A stretch of DNA of 42,086 nucleotides from Sedimenticola sp. (GCA_026196795.1 JAPHUE010000064.1:1-42086); one strand, 5' to 3'; shown: positions 26,808 through 35,987, counted from the stretch's first letter. Made by a program: numbers and translations. Notes: a model not told the origin generated them from the letters alone.

Positions 26808-27350
26808 TTAGTCATACTCCCGGTAGTCATAACCGGAACCACCTGTTGGAGCTACAGAGACCCGGACATTAATGTATTTACCTGGGTCATGACTCGTTTT
26901 GGTATGAAAAACCTGTCCGTTATATTTATATTTTACACGATAACCTACCAGCTCTTCATGTTCTCTGAAGTTATCCACGGATTCGCAGCGTCGCTCAGAG
27001 GTCACATAACTCCGACTTGGTTTCTTTCCGAGATCATTACCAACCGATGCACCCAGCAAGACGCCTGCCACAGTCATGGCATCTTTGCCTTTTCCCTTGC
27101 CAAACTGGTTACCCACTACACCACCTACAATGGCACCAGCGATAGAGGGTGTATAAGATTCACTTCGGGATTCACCACGATGGCGTACCCGCTCATTCCA
27201 GCAACGCTCTTCAGGCTGGTTAATCCGAACTGTTTCATATAACGGTTTGCTATGAATAACACGCGCCTTGTCATAAAAGCTGTTATCTGCCATTGATACA
27301 GCAGAGGTCGCGCTCAATGTGGCGGCTAATAACAGAGTGCTCTTTTTCAT
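26808..27350 (-). CDS. glycine-zipper 2TM domain envelope protein
   Basis: A 180-residue exported protein with a signal peptide (about 1-21) and a glycine-zipper segment (about 69-108, IAGAIVGGVVGNQFG and VAGVLLGASVGNDLG). There is no lipobox Cys, so unlike SlyB it is not a clear lipoprotein. Cys50 and a Cys near residue 117 might form a disulfide. The C-terminal part (YRVKYKYNGQVFHTKTSHDPGKYINVRV) is typical of the family of SlyB/UmoD-like envelope proteins. AAGGAA precedes the start. It lies 36 bases before the PepSY-like gene. Confidence 0.85.
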   Translation of the reverse strand: MKKSTLLLAATLSATSAVSMADNSFYDKARVIHSKPLYETVRINQPEERCWNERVRHRGESRSESYTPSIAGAIVGGVVGNQFGKGKGKDAMTVAGVLLGASVGNDLGKKPSRSYVTSERRCESVDNFREHEELVGYRVKYKYNGQVFHTKTSHDPGKYINVRVSVAPTGGSGYDYREYD

Positions 27351-27449
27351 GATTGTTTCCTTTTTATCAGCGGGTTAGGAGACTATTCCCCTACCGTTGG
27401 CTATAGATTAGCGCCCCTTTCCTTAACCAAAGCTGAACAAAGAATTGAG

Positions 27450-27478
27450 TTGACATTATTTAGAGTGCAGCATAAGTT
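27450..27478 (+). promoter_or_regulatory. promoter of the marR-RND operon
   Basis: A perfect -35 TTGACA (27450-27455), a 17-base spacer, and a -10 TAAGTT (27473-27478, three of six). The predicted start of transcription near 27485 leaves a leader of about 22 bases before the marR ATG. The -10 overlaps a palindrome. Confidence 0.6.
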
Positions 27479-27490
27479 GTCACGACAACT
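27475..27490. promoter_or_regulatory. palindromic operator, probably for the MarR regulator
   Basis: AGTTGTC-AC-GACAACT is a perfect 16-base palindrome covering the -10 box and start of transcription. Its size and place fit a MarR dimer binding site and would allow the regulator to repress its own operon. Confidence 0.65.
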
Positions 27491-27507
27491 ATTTTCAGTG
27501 ATTACTT

Positions 27508-27933
27508 ATGGCCTATACCCTTAGAGATGGTCCGGGTTTTTACCTGTTACGTACCGCTGCACAGTTCAAACACTGCTTTGCCAAAACCTTACTGCCATAC
27601 CAGATTACGCCGGTTCAATTTGCCGTATTGGGACTTCTCTGGGAAAGCGATGGACTGACACAGCATGCAATAGCCGAGCGGCTCGGAAAGGACCGTCCCA
27701 ATGTCACACGCATTCTTGAAAAAATTGAAGCCAAGGCACTAATCACCCGCCAACGAGCCCCGAATGATCGCAGGGCAACACAAGTGTTTTTATCAAAACG
27801 TGGTAAAGCGTTAAGGCCCGAATTGGAAAACCTGGCTGTTACGTTTCGCATGAGTGCATACGAAGGTTTAACTGAAGATGAACAGACACAATTAAGCCAG
27901 CTCCTGACAAAGCTAATGGAAAACCTGCAATGA
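27508..27933 (+). CDS. MarR-family transcriptional regulator
   Basis: A 141-residue winged-helix repressor. The core reads ITPVQFAVLGLLWES, then the helix-turn-helix LTQHAIAERLGKDRPNVTRILEKIE, then the wing RAPNDRRATQVFLSKRG, and finally dimerisation helices. It overlaps the adaptor gene by four bases (ATGA), and a palindrome sits on its promoter. The simplest reading is that it represses the efflux operon and releases DNA when a small ligand binds; the ligand is unknown. Confidence 0.93.
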   Translation: MAYTLRDGPGFYLLRTAAQFKHCFAKTLLPYQITPVQFAVLGLLWESDGLTQHAIAERLGKDRPNVTRILEKIEAKALITRQRAPNDRRATQVFLSKRGKALRPELENLAVTFRMSAYEGLTEDEQTQLSQLLTKLMENLQ

Positions 27934-28994
27934 AACAGATAACAGCCATACTCTGCCTGGCACTCTCAGGTTACGGGGTAGGTTTCGGCCAGCCACTCTT
28001 CGCAGCAGAACAACCACCCGCCCGCGTGGTAGTCGAAGCGGTCTCAGAGAAAGTAATCGCGACCCGTAGTAATCTGACCGGGGTAGTTGACTTCGACCGA
28101 ATATCAGCCGTCTCAGGCGAGACGTCTGGACGTGTCATTGAACAACATGCCGTAGAGGGGGCTTTAATCAAATCAGGCCAGACCTTACTCGTGCTGAACA
28201 GTGACCTGATACTCAAAGATATGGATATCAAGCAGAAACAGCGCGCCCAGGTATCAGCCGATATCGAAAAACTGAACCGCACGCTGAAACGCCTTGAAAG
28301 CCTGCTCGCGACGAACTCAGCCAGCCGCCAAGCCTATGATGATGCGCGGTTTGATCATCGGTCATTACAAAAGAAACGTGAAGTCCTTGATGAAGAGATG
28401 GCCAGATTACAGCTGCAGCTCAATATGAGTACTGTGACAGCACCCTTTGATGGGGTAGTACTGGAAAAACTAAAAGAGCGCGGTGAGTGGATTGACCCCG
28501 GTTCCGCTATCTGCAAACTGGCCTCTACCAATGATCTGGTTATCAGGGTTTCAATTTCGGAAAACCTGGCACGCTATCAAACTGTAGATTTAGCGGTTCC
28601 TGTCACTATACCGGCACTTGATTTGAAGCTTACCGGCAAAATCCTGGGTTTAATGCCGGTAGCTAATCTGCGTAGTAAAAGTCTCACACTGAAGATCAGC
28701 ATCCCCTACCAGACCGGCATGGCACAGAACATGTCTGCCACCGTTGAGATCCCTACCAGCACCCCAACAACATTGCGCATGCTCCCCCGGGATGCCCTGG
28801 TAAATTTCAAAGGTAAGGATTTTGTTTATACCGTCAAGGATGGAAAGGCAAAAATGCTTCCCATATCTATCGTAGTACGCCGTGGTGACATGCTAGGCGT
28901 TCAAGACCCATCCATTGCGGCCGGCATGCGCGTTGTGACCGATGGCAATGACCGTCTCCGTCCCGACCAAGCTGTACAGATTATAGAGAAATAA
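27930..28994 (+). CDS. RND efflux periplasmic adaptor subunit
   Basis: A 354-residue membrane-fusion protein of the HlyD/AcrA class, joining an RND pump to an outer-membrane channel. It has an N-terminal signal peptide (about 1-26), a barrel-sandwich half (SGETSGRVIEQHAVEGALIKSGQTLLVL), an alpha-helical hairpin (about 95-160), the second lipoyl half (TVTAPFDGVVLEKLKERGEWIDPG), a beta-barrel and a membrane-proximal domain. No lipobox Cys follows the signal, so it is probably anchored by its partner. It overlaps marR and precedes the permease by ten bases. Confidence 0.93.
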   Translation: MKQITAILCLALSGYGVGFGQPLFAAEQPPARVVVEAVSEKVIATRSNLTGVVDFDRISAVSGETSGRVIEQHAVEGALIKSGQTLLVLNSDLILKDMDIKQKQRAQVSADIEKLNRTLKRLESLLATNSASRQAYDDARFDHRSLQKKREVLDEEMARLQLQLNMSTVTAPFDGVVLEKLKERGEWIDPGSAICKLASTNDLVIRVSISENLARYQTVDLAVPVTIPALDLKLTGKILGLMPVANLRSKSLTLKISIPYQTGMAQNMSATVEIPTSTPTTLRMLPRDALVNFKGKDFVYTVKDGKAKMLPISIVVRRGDMLGVQDPSIAAGMRVVTDGNDRLRPDQAVQIIEK

Positions 28995-29004
28995 CGGACT
29001 ACTG

Positions 29005-32000
29005 ATGGATATCGTAAAACAGTCGATCGACCAGCCCGTCTCCACCTTTGCCGTGGTGATACTCGTAATCCTGTTTGGTCTGATTGGTCTTAATCGCCTT
29101 CCCGTTCAGCTCACACCTGATGTAGAAGCACCCAAAATCAGTGTCCGAACGACCTGGCCCGGTGCAAGCCCCTATGAGATTGAAAAAGAGATTATTGAGA
29201 AGCAGGAAGAGGTCCTCAAGAGTGCGCCCGGGCTGGCCATTCTTGAGAGTTCCAGCTTTAACGACTATGGAACAATTAGCCTGACATTCAAGGTGGGTAG
29301 CAACCTGAATGATGCCATGGTACAGGTTTCCAACAAACTTAATGAGGTTACAGAGTACCCGGAGAACGCATTAAAACCGGTTGCCAGTACATCAAGTGAG
29401 GAGAACTCACCGGTTATCTGGATGATGTTAAAAACCAAATCAGGTGACCCGTCTCGCATCACTACATTCAAAACATTTTTTGATAATGAAGTCAGGCATC
29501 TACTGGAGCGAGTACCAGGAGTTGGCTCGCTGTTTCTCTTTGGCGGCAGTAACAAACGTCTGGAGATCAATGTAGACCCTCAACGTTTAGCGGCACACCA
29601 AATCACACTTGGACAAGTGATTAATCGTGTTCAGAGTGCCAATAGCAACACATCGGCTGGGGTACTTGGCTTATCGAAACGTAATTACCGTATTCGTACA
29701 ACCAGTCAATTTCAAACGCCTGATGAAGTTGGTGAAACACTGTTGATCGATGACGGCCTTAATCGGGTCAAGCTCCAGGAGTTGGCAGAGACACGTTTTG
29801 GTTATGCCGCCAATCCGCCTGCGGTACTCCATAATGGACAGCCCATGATTGTAGTGGGTGTCAGGAAAGAGGCAGGAGCCAATGTCCTCGAGCTCACTAA
29901 ACAGATGCGTCTGGTGGTTGATGAGCTGAATGAAACCCTGCTGGATGAAAATGGTCTGTTTTTCGATTGGGTCTATGATCAGGCCCCCTATATCAACACG
30001 GCCATCGATACGGTAAAGACCAATCTCATGATTGGCGGTGTGTTGGCAATTGTGGTGTTGCTGCTATTTCTTCGCTCAACAAGCGCCACACTCACTGTAG
30101 CAATCGCTATTCCAATTTCCGTTATGGGTACCTTCTTTTTCATGTACCTGTTCGATCGAAATATCAACGTAATGAGTCTGGCTGGCATCACATTCGCAGT
30201 GGGCATGCTGGTGGATAATTCGATTGTTGTACTGGAAAATATTGATCGCCATCGGCGTATGGGAAAAAGTGCCTTCCAGGCTTCCTATGATGGCACACAA
30301 GAGGTCTGGGGAGCCGTGCTGGCATCAACCCTGACAACCGTTGCTGTCTTCTTGCCCGTCCTGTTTATTGAAGAGGAAGCGGGACAGCTCTTCCGTGATA
30401 TCGCCATTGCTATCACTGCCTCAATCACCATCAGTCTTTTTGTCTCAATATCGGTTATTCCTGCCGTCACGAATAAGTTTTACGGTATGACAAAGCGCCC
30501 GGTAGATGAACAGATCGCAACAAGGGATAACGGAAACCTATTTGTTCGAAGCTTGATGTTTCTATCAAGTCTCACACTAAAAAACAGCTTCTCCCGACTA
30601 CTGACGGTAGCCCTGTTCACCACGCTCTCATTATTTGCTGTGATCGCCCTGATCCCCAAGGCGGAGTATCTACCGCAGGGCAATCGCAACCTGATCTTGA
30701 ATATTCTGGTGCCTCCACCCGGTTACTCTGAACAGAAACGCGAGGAGATTGGTGAATATATTCACTCAGAACTCGCACCCTATCTGGCTGAAGATGGCAA
30801 AGACGGCATTCCCCAGATCAGCAACATCTTTTATGTGGCATCAGACGCTGTGACGCTTTTCGGTGGGACCAGTGTGCATGTCGAGAGAGCACGGGAGATG
30901 ATGCCCCTGTTCACCCGCGTCATGAATGCCATACCCGGGATGTTTGGTGTCAGCATACAGCGCGGCATCTTTGAGACCGGTATTGGCCAGGGTCGTAGCG
31001 TGGATGTGAATGTCTCTGGCATTGAGACTGAACAGATAGTCGCCGCCGCCCGGTCACTTTTTGGCGCTATAAAACAGGCCATTCCTGACGCCCAGGTACG
31101 ACCGGTGCCTTCACTGGAGATCAGTTATCCCGAGGCTAATATCATCCCCGACCGATCCAGTGTACTGGCCAATGGACTAACGGAACGAGAACTTGGCATC
31201 TATATCGACATACTGATGGATGGAAGAAAAATCGGTGAGTACAAACCCGATGGTAAAAAAGTGATGGATCTCGTGGTAAAAAGTGGACAAGGCACTGAAA
31301 ACACGCCAGAAGATCTGCTGCAAAGGACTATAGCCAATCGCTTTGGTGAGTTGGTCAGAATCGGCGACATGGCCTCTATCAGCTATGCACAGGGGATGAC
31401 CCAGGTGGATCACCTGGAACGCAAGCGAAATATTCGCCTGCAAGTTACTCCACCTGACACCATGCCGCTGCAGCTGGCCATGGAGACCATCTCTGACCAG
31501 TTAGTACCCAAGCTGCAGCAAGATAAAAAACTGTCAGGGGTAAAAGTCTCTGTAGGTGGAAATGCAGACAAACTCACTGAGACCCGCATTGCGTTGCAGT
31601 GGAATCTTCTGATGGCCGTTGTGATCACTTACCTGTTGATGTCAGCCCTGTTTGGTCACTATCTCTACCCGCTGATTATTCTCTTTTCCGTACCCCTGGC
31701 TGCAGCCGGTGGCTTTATCGGCCTTAAACTGGTTGACACCTTTATTGCGCCACAACCGTTCGATATTCTGGTCATGCTGGGTTTCATTATCCTGGTCGGC
31801 ACAGTGGTCAATAATGCAATCTTAATTGTTCACCAAACCCTTAATAATCTTCGCAATGAGGGCCAGGAAGGACTGGATGCCATCACTCACGCCGTACGTA
31901 CCCGAATCCGTCCCATCTTCATGAGTACCACCACCAGCCTGTTTGGTCTCTTGCCACTGGTATTGGCTCAGGGCTCTGGAACAGAACTCTATCGAGGCCT

Positions 32001-32115
32001 TGGCAGTGTAATTTTAGGTGGACTGGCACTCTCTACACTCCTCACACTGTTTGTAATTCCCGCGCTTCTGGCCTTTCTGATCAAAATCAGGGTCAATCAG
32101 CCCGATCAAGCATAA
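29005..32115 (+). CDS. RND efflux transporter permease
   Basis: A 1036-residue inner-membrane proton-driven pump with the 12-helix RND layout: helix 1 (about 13-30), a large porter loop (about 35-335), helices 2-6 (about 338-490), helix 7 (about 535-555), a second porter loop (about 560-860) and helices 8-12. In helix 4 the proton-relay pair of AcrB (DD) reads DN in GMLVDNSIVVLENI; in helix 10 the AcrB Lys position reads Asn (VGTVVNNAILIVHQ). This pattern resembles SwrC-like HAE-1 pumps. There is no outer-membrane channel gene next to it, so it probably uses a TolC encoded elsewhere. Substrate cannot be told. Confidence 0.94.
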   Translation: MDIVKQSIDQPVSTFAVVILVILFGLIGLNRLPVQLTPDVEAPKISVRTTWPGASPYEIEKEIIEKQEEVLKSAPGLAILESSSFNDYGTISLTFKVGSNLNDAMVQVSNKLNEVTEYPENALKPVASTSSEENSPVIWMMLKTKSGDPSRITTFKTFFDNEVRHLLERVPGVGSLFLFGGSNKRLEINVDPQRLAAHQITLGQVINRVQSANSNTSAGVLGLSKRNYRIRTTSQFQTPDEVGETLLIDDGLNRVKLQELAETRFGYAANPPAVLHNGQPMIVVGVRKEAGANVLELTKQMRLVVDELNETLLDENGLFFDWVYDQAPYINTAIDTVKTNLMIGGVLAIVVLLLFLRSTSATLTVAIAIPISVMGTFFFMYLFDRNINVMSLAGITFAVGMLVDNSIVVLENIDRHRRMGKSAFQASYDGTQEVWGAVLASTLTTVAVFLPVLFIEEEAGQLFRDIAIAITASITISLFVSISVIPAVTNKFYGMTKRPVDEQIATRDNGNLFVRSLMFLSSLTLKNSFSRLLTVALFTTLSLFAVIALIPKAEYLPQGNRNLILNILVPPPGYSEQKREEIGEYIHSELAPYLAEDGKDGIPQISNIFYVASDAVTLFGGTSVHVERAREMMPLFTRVMNAIPGMFGVSIQRGIFETGIGQGRSVDVNVSGIETEQIVAAARSLFGAIKQAIPDAQVRPVPSLEISYPEANIIPDRSSVLANGLTERELGIYIDILMDGRKIGEYKPDGKKVMDLVVKSGQGTENTPEDLLQRTIANRFGELVRIGDMASISYAQGMTQVDHLERKRNIRLQVTPPDTMPLQLAMETISDQLVPKLQQDKKLSGVKVSVGGNADKLTETRIALQWNLLMAVVITYLLMSALFGHYLYPLIILFSVPLAAAGGFIGLKLVDTFIAPQPFDILVMLGFIILVGTVVNNAILIVHQTLNNLRNEGQEGLDAITHAVRTRIRPIFMSTTTSLFGLLPLVLAQGSGTELYRGLGSVILGGLALSTLLTLFVIPALLAFLIKIRVNQPDQA

Positions 32116-32293
32116 CAACCGCCTCCACGATTAAATTATAATTATTTAGTCCATTAATTCTCTTTTATTGCTCAATTAGGTCTTTTAACCCACCCGGAAT
32201 AGTAAAATAAGTCTCATTTAATACCAACCTTGCCATCCTCAGGGAATGCAGGTAAAGATGGACATTGAAAGTCATCACTAAAGCACTCAAATA

Positions 32294-32328
32294 ACTGGCC
32301 GATAACCATAACTAGACCAGCGGCCAGT
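32294..32328. repeat. inverted repeat in the DUF1631 leader
   Basis: ACTGGCCG (32294-32301) and CGGCCAGT (32321-32328) are perfect 8-base arms around 19 bases, ending about 26 bases before the DUF1631 start. It could be an operator or a leader hairpin. The rest of the 239-base gap is AT-rich and shows no clear promoter. Confidence 0.3.
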
Positions 32329-32354
32329 AAACAAAAGAGTCAAGGAAGCAGCAT

Positions 32355-34715
32355 ATGGAAGAGTTGTCCACTAAAACAACGGCCACTCAGCCTCAAAAGA
32401 AAAACACGAAACTCCTGAGCGAATGCAAGGATATGGTGCTGGTTTATCTCACCACCCAGCTCAATGAGTTGTTTGAGCAGGTCGAACCCGTTTTTCTGGA
32501 TTTTGCCAAGAAAGCAGAAACCAACGCCTCTCAAGTCAAATTTTTCGACTCAATCAACCATATCCTCTCTCTTCGCGACGTGATTGAGCATGATTTCAGA
32601 GAAGGTATCGAAAAAGGTTTTGATGAGTTTAATCAGGGTAAGCATATCACCTACCCGAACACACCCATGGATGATGCCGGGGAAGTGGAACTCGAGATGG
32701 TGGATAACGATGAGCTTGAAGAGCACCTCGCTATTCAGAGCATGATCTCGAAAGTCCAAAATAACTGCTACCAGGAGCTGTTTGCACTAGGCAAACGCAT
32801 GGCCGTCCTGCGTGGTGGAAAAAAACTGGCCGAGGATGATATACCGGCTTGCCCTGCACACACCGCGATTTCCTTTCAAAAAGCGGCAGAAGCACTGGAT
32901 GTCGACAAACAGATACTGTTGATATTCTACTTTCTGTTTGGAAAATTCGTACTGGGTGACGCAGCGACCATTTACAAGAGCCTTAATGACAGACTCATTG
33001 AAGAAGGCATCTTTCCCAACCTGAAGCTAAGCTCCATCAGGCCGCCCAGTAACGCAGACAACCCAGCCGTACCAAATAATCCTCTTGAGGATTCACTAGA
33101 CGGCACCACCGAAGGGCAAGGGCAGCCTCAGCACTATCAACAAAGTGCTCCACAACAGAGTGCCAGAGCCCCTGGTCAAAGCGGAGCAGCGTCCAGACAA
33201 GGCACCATGGCCCTTGGTGAAGAGTTGTTTAACTCCATTCATGACCTGTTGACAGCTCGCCGAGCAGCAGACCCCAACTACAGTAATCATCCCGAATTTG
33301 CCCCTGGGGGTAACACAACGCAGCTTAAGAGCGCACCCGCCATTGTCCAGGTGATTGATCATATACAGCCGCAAGTCCAGGCTGATTATCTGCCCGACCC
33401 TGACAGTGACGAGGGTATACCCCAGTCAATCGAGCTGGATACCAACCTGATTCAGAATGTTCGTCGAACACTTGAGTCGGAACGTACAAAACTGCTGGGA
33501 GAGTTGGATAAAGACACCGTACCGGCTGCTGACCTGGATACCATTGAACTGGTTGGCATGTTATTCGAACAGGTTTTGAATGAAGAGGGTCTAGCCAACA
33601 TAGCTAAGGCATTGATCAGCCATCTGCATACCCCTTATCTTAAAGTGGCAATCCTGGATCGTCGCTTCATGACCGATGAAGAACATATTGCACGACGACT
33701 GTTAAACCTGATGGTCGACTCAGGGAAGCGCTGGATCGATGAAGAGGATTTGCGCCGCGGTTCCTACTACCCGACGCAAGAGATTGTTAAGGCGATCTTG
33801 TCAGAGTTTAAGAATGAACTCTCAATATTTGATGAGATGTTCTATAAACTTAAAGAACAGATTGACGAACTTGAGAGCCGCGCAAAAATCCTGGAAGAGC
33901 GAAATCAGGAAGCAGCCAAGGGTCGTGAGCGACTTGAAACAGCCAGACAGACTGCAAAGGATCTTATAAAAGAGCGCACAAAAGGTCGGAGCCTGCATCC
34001 AGTCCTTGATCGCTTCCTCTACCATGCCTGGCAAGACCGCATGATTTTGATGCTGCTGCGAGATCCTGATGTTGAAAAGAGCAAGGAGTGGAGCTCAGCA
34101 CTGGCTGTTATTGACAGTCTGGCGCGAGTAATGGAAGCAAAACGCAATCCCAAGATAAAAGAGTGGTTGACCAACAACCATAAAAACCTGACTCAGCACA
34201 TCAAGGCAGGGCTGACCTCACTCGGAAACTATCACCACCCAGATAGTCATGCCCTTTTCAAACTATTGGATACCGTATTAAAAGAGCAACCCGTTGAGCC
34301 ATTGGAAAGCGAACAGAAACAAACACCCATCGAAGTATCTGAACCTATTATCAAGCCCGTGGCCACTTCCGAAAAAAGTGCAGAACCAGTAAAACCTGAA
34401 ATATCAGATGAAGAACTGGAGATGCAGCAGGTACTTCGTAAAGTAAAATTTGGCACCTGGTTTGAACTTACAGATGAAAACAACAAATTACGACGCTTAA
34501 AACTCTCCTGGTTCAGCCCAATTACACACAAATATATGTTTGTGGATCGATTTGGCATCCAGGCATACATCACACCATCTGAAGAGCTTGCGAAGCAGAT
34601 ATGTGAAGGCAAGGCCAGTATCATCAAGCCAAGCGGCATTCCATTTGTCAGCAAGGCGCTTAAAACTATACATACTATCTTACAGAAAACAGTGGGTATG
34701 CATCCTGCTACCTAG
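32355..34715 (+). CDS. DUF1631 family protein
   Basis: A 786-residue cytoplasmic protein of the DUF1631 family, found in beta- and gammaproteobacteria and without an established function. The N-terminal half is helical, interrupted by a Gln/Ser/Pro-rich linker (about 235-290). The central part (about 360-650) contains SHLHTPYLKVAILDRRFM, ARRLLNLMVDSGKRWIDEEDLRRG and a coiled coil (about 495-545). The C-terminus (about 690-760) has FGTWFELTDENNKLRRLKLSW and FVDRFGIQAY, which look like a PilZ/YcgR-like beta domain; this similarity is my inference. AAGGA precedes the start. A true PilZ gene follows after 19 bases, which strengthens the link to c-di-GMP. Confidence 0.88.
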   Translation: MEELSTKTTATQPQKKNTKLLSECKDMVLVYLTTQLNELFEQVEPVFLDFAKKAETNASQVKFFDSINHILSLRDVIEHDFREGIEKGFDEFNQGKHITYPNTPMDDAGEVELEMVDNDELEEHLAIQSMISKVQNNCYQELFALGKRMAVLRGGKKLAEDDIPACPAHTAISFQKAAEALDVDKQILLIFYFLFGKFVLGDAATIYKSLNDRLIEEGIFPNLKLSSIRPPSNADNPAVPNNPLEDSLDGTTEGQGQPQHYQQSAPQQSARAPGQSGAASRQGTMALGEELFNSIHDLLTARRAADPNYSNHPEFAPGGNTTQLKSAPAIVQVIDHIQPQVQADYLPDPDSDEGIPQSIELDTNLIQNVRRTLESERTKLLGELDKDTVPAADLDTIELVGMLFEQVLNEEGLANIAKALISHLHTPYLKVAILDRRFMTDEEHIARRLLNLMVDSGKRWIDEEDLRRGSYYPTQEIVKAILSEFKNELSIFDEMFYKLKEQIDELESRAKILEERNQEAAKGRERLETARQTAKDLIKERTKGRSLHPVLDRFLYHAWQDRMILMLLRDPDVEKSKEWSSALAVIDSLARVMEAKRNPKIKEWLTNNHKNLTQHIKAGLTSLGNYHHPDSHALFKLLDTVLKEQPVEPLESEQKQTPIEVSEPIIKPVATSEKSAEPVKPEISDEELEMQQVLRKVKFGTWFELTDENNKLRRLKLSWFSPITHKYMFVDRFGIQAYITPSEELAKQICEGKASIIKPSGIPFVSKALKTIHTILQKTVGMHPAT

Positions 34716-34734
34716 TACACCAAGGAACAACGTA

Positions 34735-35073
34735 ATGTCTGATAAAAGATCCCAACCACGTAAAATCTGCGATGCACGCATTGATATCATAAACGCAGAT
34801 ACCGATCAGGTAATTGGCAGTTTAGTCAATATCTCCAACAGTGGTTTCATGATGATCACCAACCAGTCATTACCAGAGAATTATGTCTTTCAGTTCAAGA
34901 TAGCATTTGAAATAGAGAAAGATGATACACAGGTTGTTCAAGTGGGCGCAGAAAGTCTCTGGATTCAGGAAGTAGAGGGCTCAGAGCAATGCTGGATAGG
35001 ATTCCATATAATCGATATTTCAGATTCAGACCAAAAACTTATCGATTCATTAATTGGAAACTGGAAAGAGTAA
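34735..35073 (+). CDS. stand-alone PilZ domain protein
   Basis: A 112-residue single-domain PilZ protein, a cyclic-di-GMP receptor. Both ligand motifs are present: RxxxR as RSQPR (residues 5-9) and NxSxxG as NISNSG (residues 32-37). I chose the ATG at 34735 because AAGGA lies ten bases before it and because the RxxxR motif normally lies at the very N-terminus; the open frame extends 195 bases further up into DUF1631, but that part is out-of-frame coding sequence of the neighbour. Its effector target is unknown; DUF1631 is the obvious candidate partner. Confidence 0.88.
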   Translation: MSDKRSQPRKICDARIDIINADTDQVIGSLVNISNSGFMMITNQSLPENYVFQFKIAFEIEKDDTQVVQVGAESLWIQEVEGSEQCWIGFHIIDISDSDQKLIDSLIGNWKE

Positions 35074-35097
35074 CAACCTTTGAGAAAAGGCTAACCT

Positions 35098-35733
35098 TTA
35101 ATTAAGCGATGCATAACGCCCTGCCGCCTCATGCTCCTTAAAGAATGCGAGCACACGAGTCACATAGGCCTGTGTTTCAGGATAAGGCGGTATCGTGTTC
35201 CCATATTTCTTAACGGCATTTTCACCCGCATTATAGGCTGCCAATGCCAATCTCAGATCATTCTTGAACATCGCCAATAGATCACGCAGATAGGTGGCCC
35301 CACCCGCCAAATTGGATTTTGGATCCCAGCTATCATAGACCCCGTAACGTTCAGCCGTACCCGGCATCAGTTGCATCAAACCTCTGGCACCCGTGCGTGA
35401 GCGCGCACGGGGATCATAGGCGGATTCCGCTTCAACAACCGCATGTAATAGCGCAGGTTTTAGACGTACTTTGCGCGCTATTTCACTAATGAGTGGCGTA
35501 TAACGAAGTCGGTTGCGTTTCAACGATGAGGTATCAATTCTGGATCCGGAGGCACGCTGCTGGATAGGACCTGAACGCCAGAGCAGATGATATCCGCTCC
35601 CTTTCATGGGACGATCAGTAAAATGAAGCTTGCCTTGCCGATCTTCATACTTATAAATTTCGGCATTGGCAGAAGAAGCCCCCATCAAGAGCATTCCACC
35701 AAGCACTAATAGACTGCATGTCGACTTAATCAC
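35098..35733 (-). CDS. lytic transglycosylase with DUF4124 and SLT domains
   Basis: An exported murein-cleaving enzyme of about 211 residues. After a signal peptide (IKSTCSLLVLGGMLLMG...ANA) comes a DUF4124-like segment (EIYKYEDRQGKLHFTDRP) and an SLT domain of the Slt70 type with catalytic Glu in VVEAESAYDPRA, GARGLMQLMPGTAE and AAYNAGENAVKKYG. I prefer the GTG at 35733, since it gives a normal signal peptide and has GAGGAAGAG upstream; a GTG at 35757 would add eight residues with acidic charge. It converges with the PilZ gene across about 24 bases. Confidence 0.92.
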   Translation of the reverse strand: MIKSTCSLLVLGGMLLMGASSANAEIYKYEDRQGKLHFTDRPMKGSGYHLLWRSGPIQQRASGSRIDTSSLKRNRLRYTPLISEIARKVRLKPALLHAVVEAESAYDPRARSRTGARGLMQLMPGTAERYGVYDSWDPKSNLAGGATYLRDLLAMFKNDLRLALAAYNAGENAVKKYGNTIPPYPETQAYVTRVLAFFKEHEAAGRYASLN

Positions 35734-35971
35734 GCGCAACAGCTCTTCCTCAAACACCGGCCTAACGACAGGTAAAATTGCAATAATAACTGTAACATTA
35801 ATAAGTTATAACCAATCATAGCGTGCTTTTTACCGGCAGGACAATATTCCCGCTGATTCTCATACGAAAAAACAACCGGATTCTCTGACTGATACACTCT
35901 TATCAATTTTACCGTGCAGAATCCACAGAAATTAGCAATTGTCATGAGACCGGATCATAAACCCTATTTTT

Positions 35972-35987
35972 TGTGATCATCAACACA
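35972..35987. promoter_or_regulatory. possible CRP-like binding site
   Basis: TGTGA-TCATCA-ACACA matches the CRP consensus TGTGA-N6-TCACA except for one base. It is isolated and about 250 bases from either gene start, so it may serve an unannotated transcript or be chance. Confidence 0.25.

Noticed and set aside
34540-34734. N-terminal extension of the PilZ protein into DUF1631
   Set aside because: The extra 65 residues come from a shifted frame of DUF1631; the ATG at 34735 has a ribosome binding site and places RxxxR correctly.
35730-35945. 71-codon frame upstream of the lytic transglycosylase
   Set aside because: Composition is unlike a real protein and it overlaps the transglycosylase start; the region is better read as promoter sequence.
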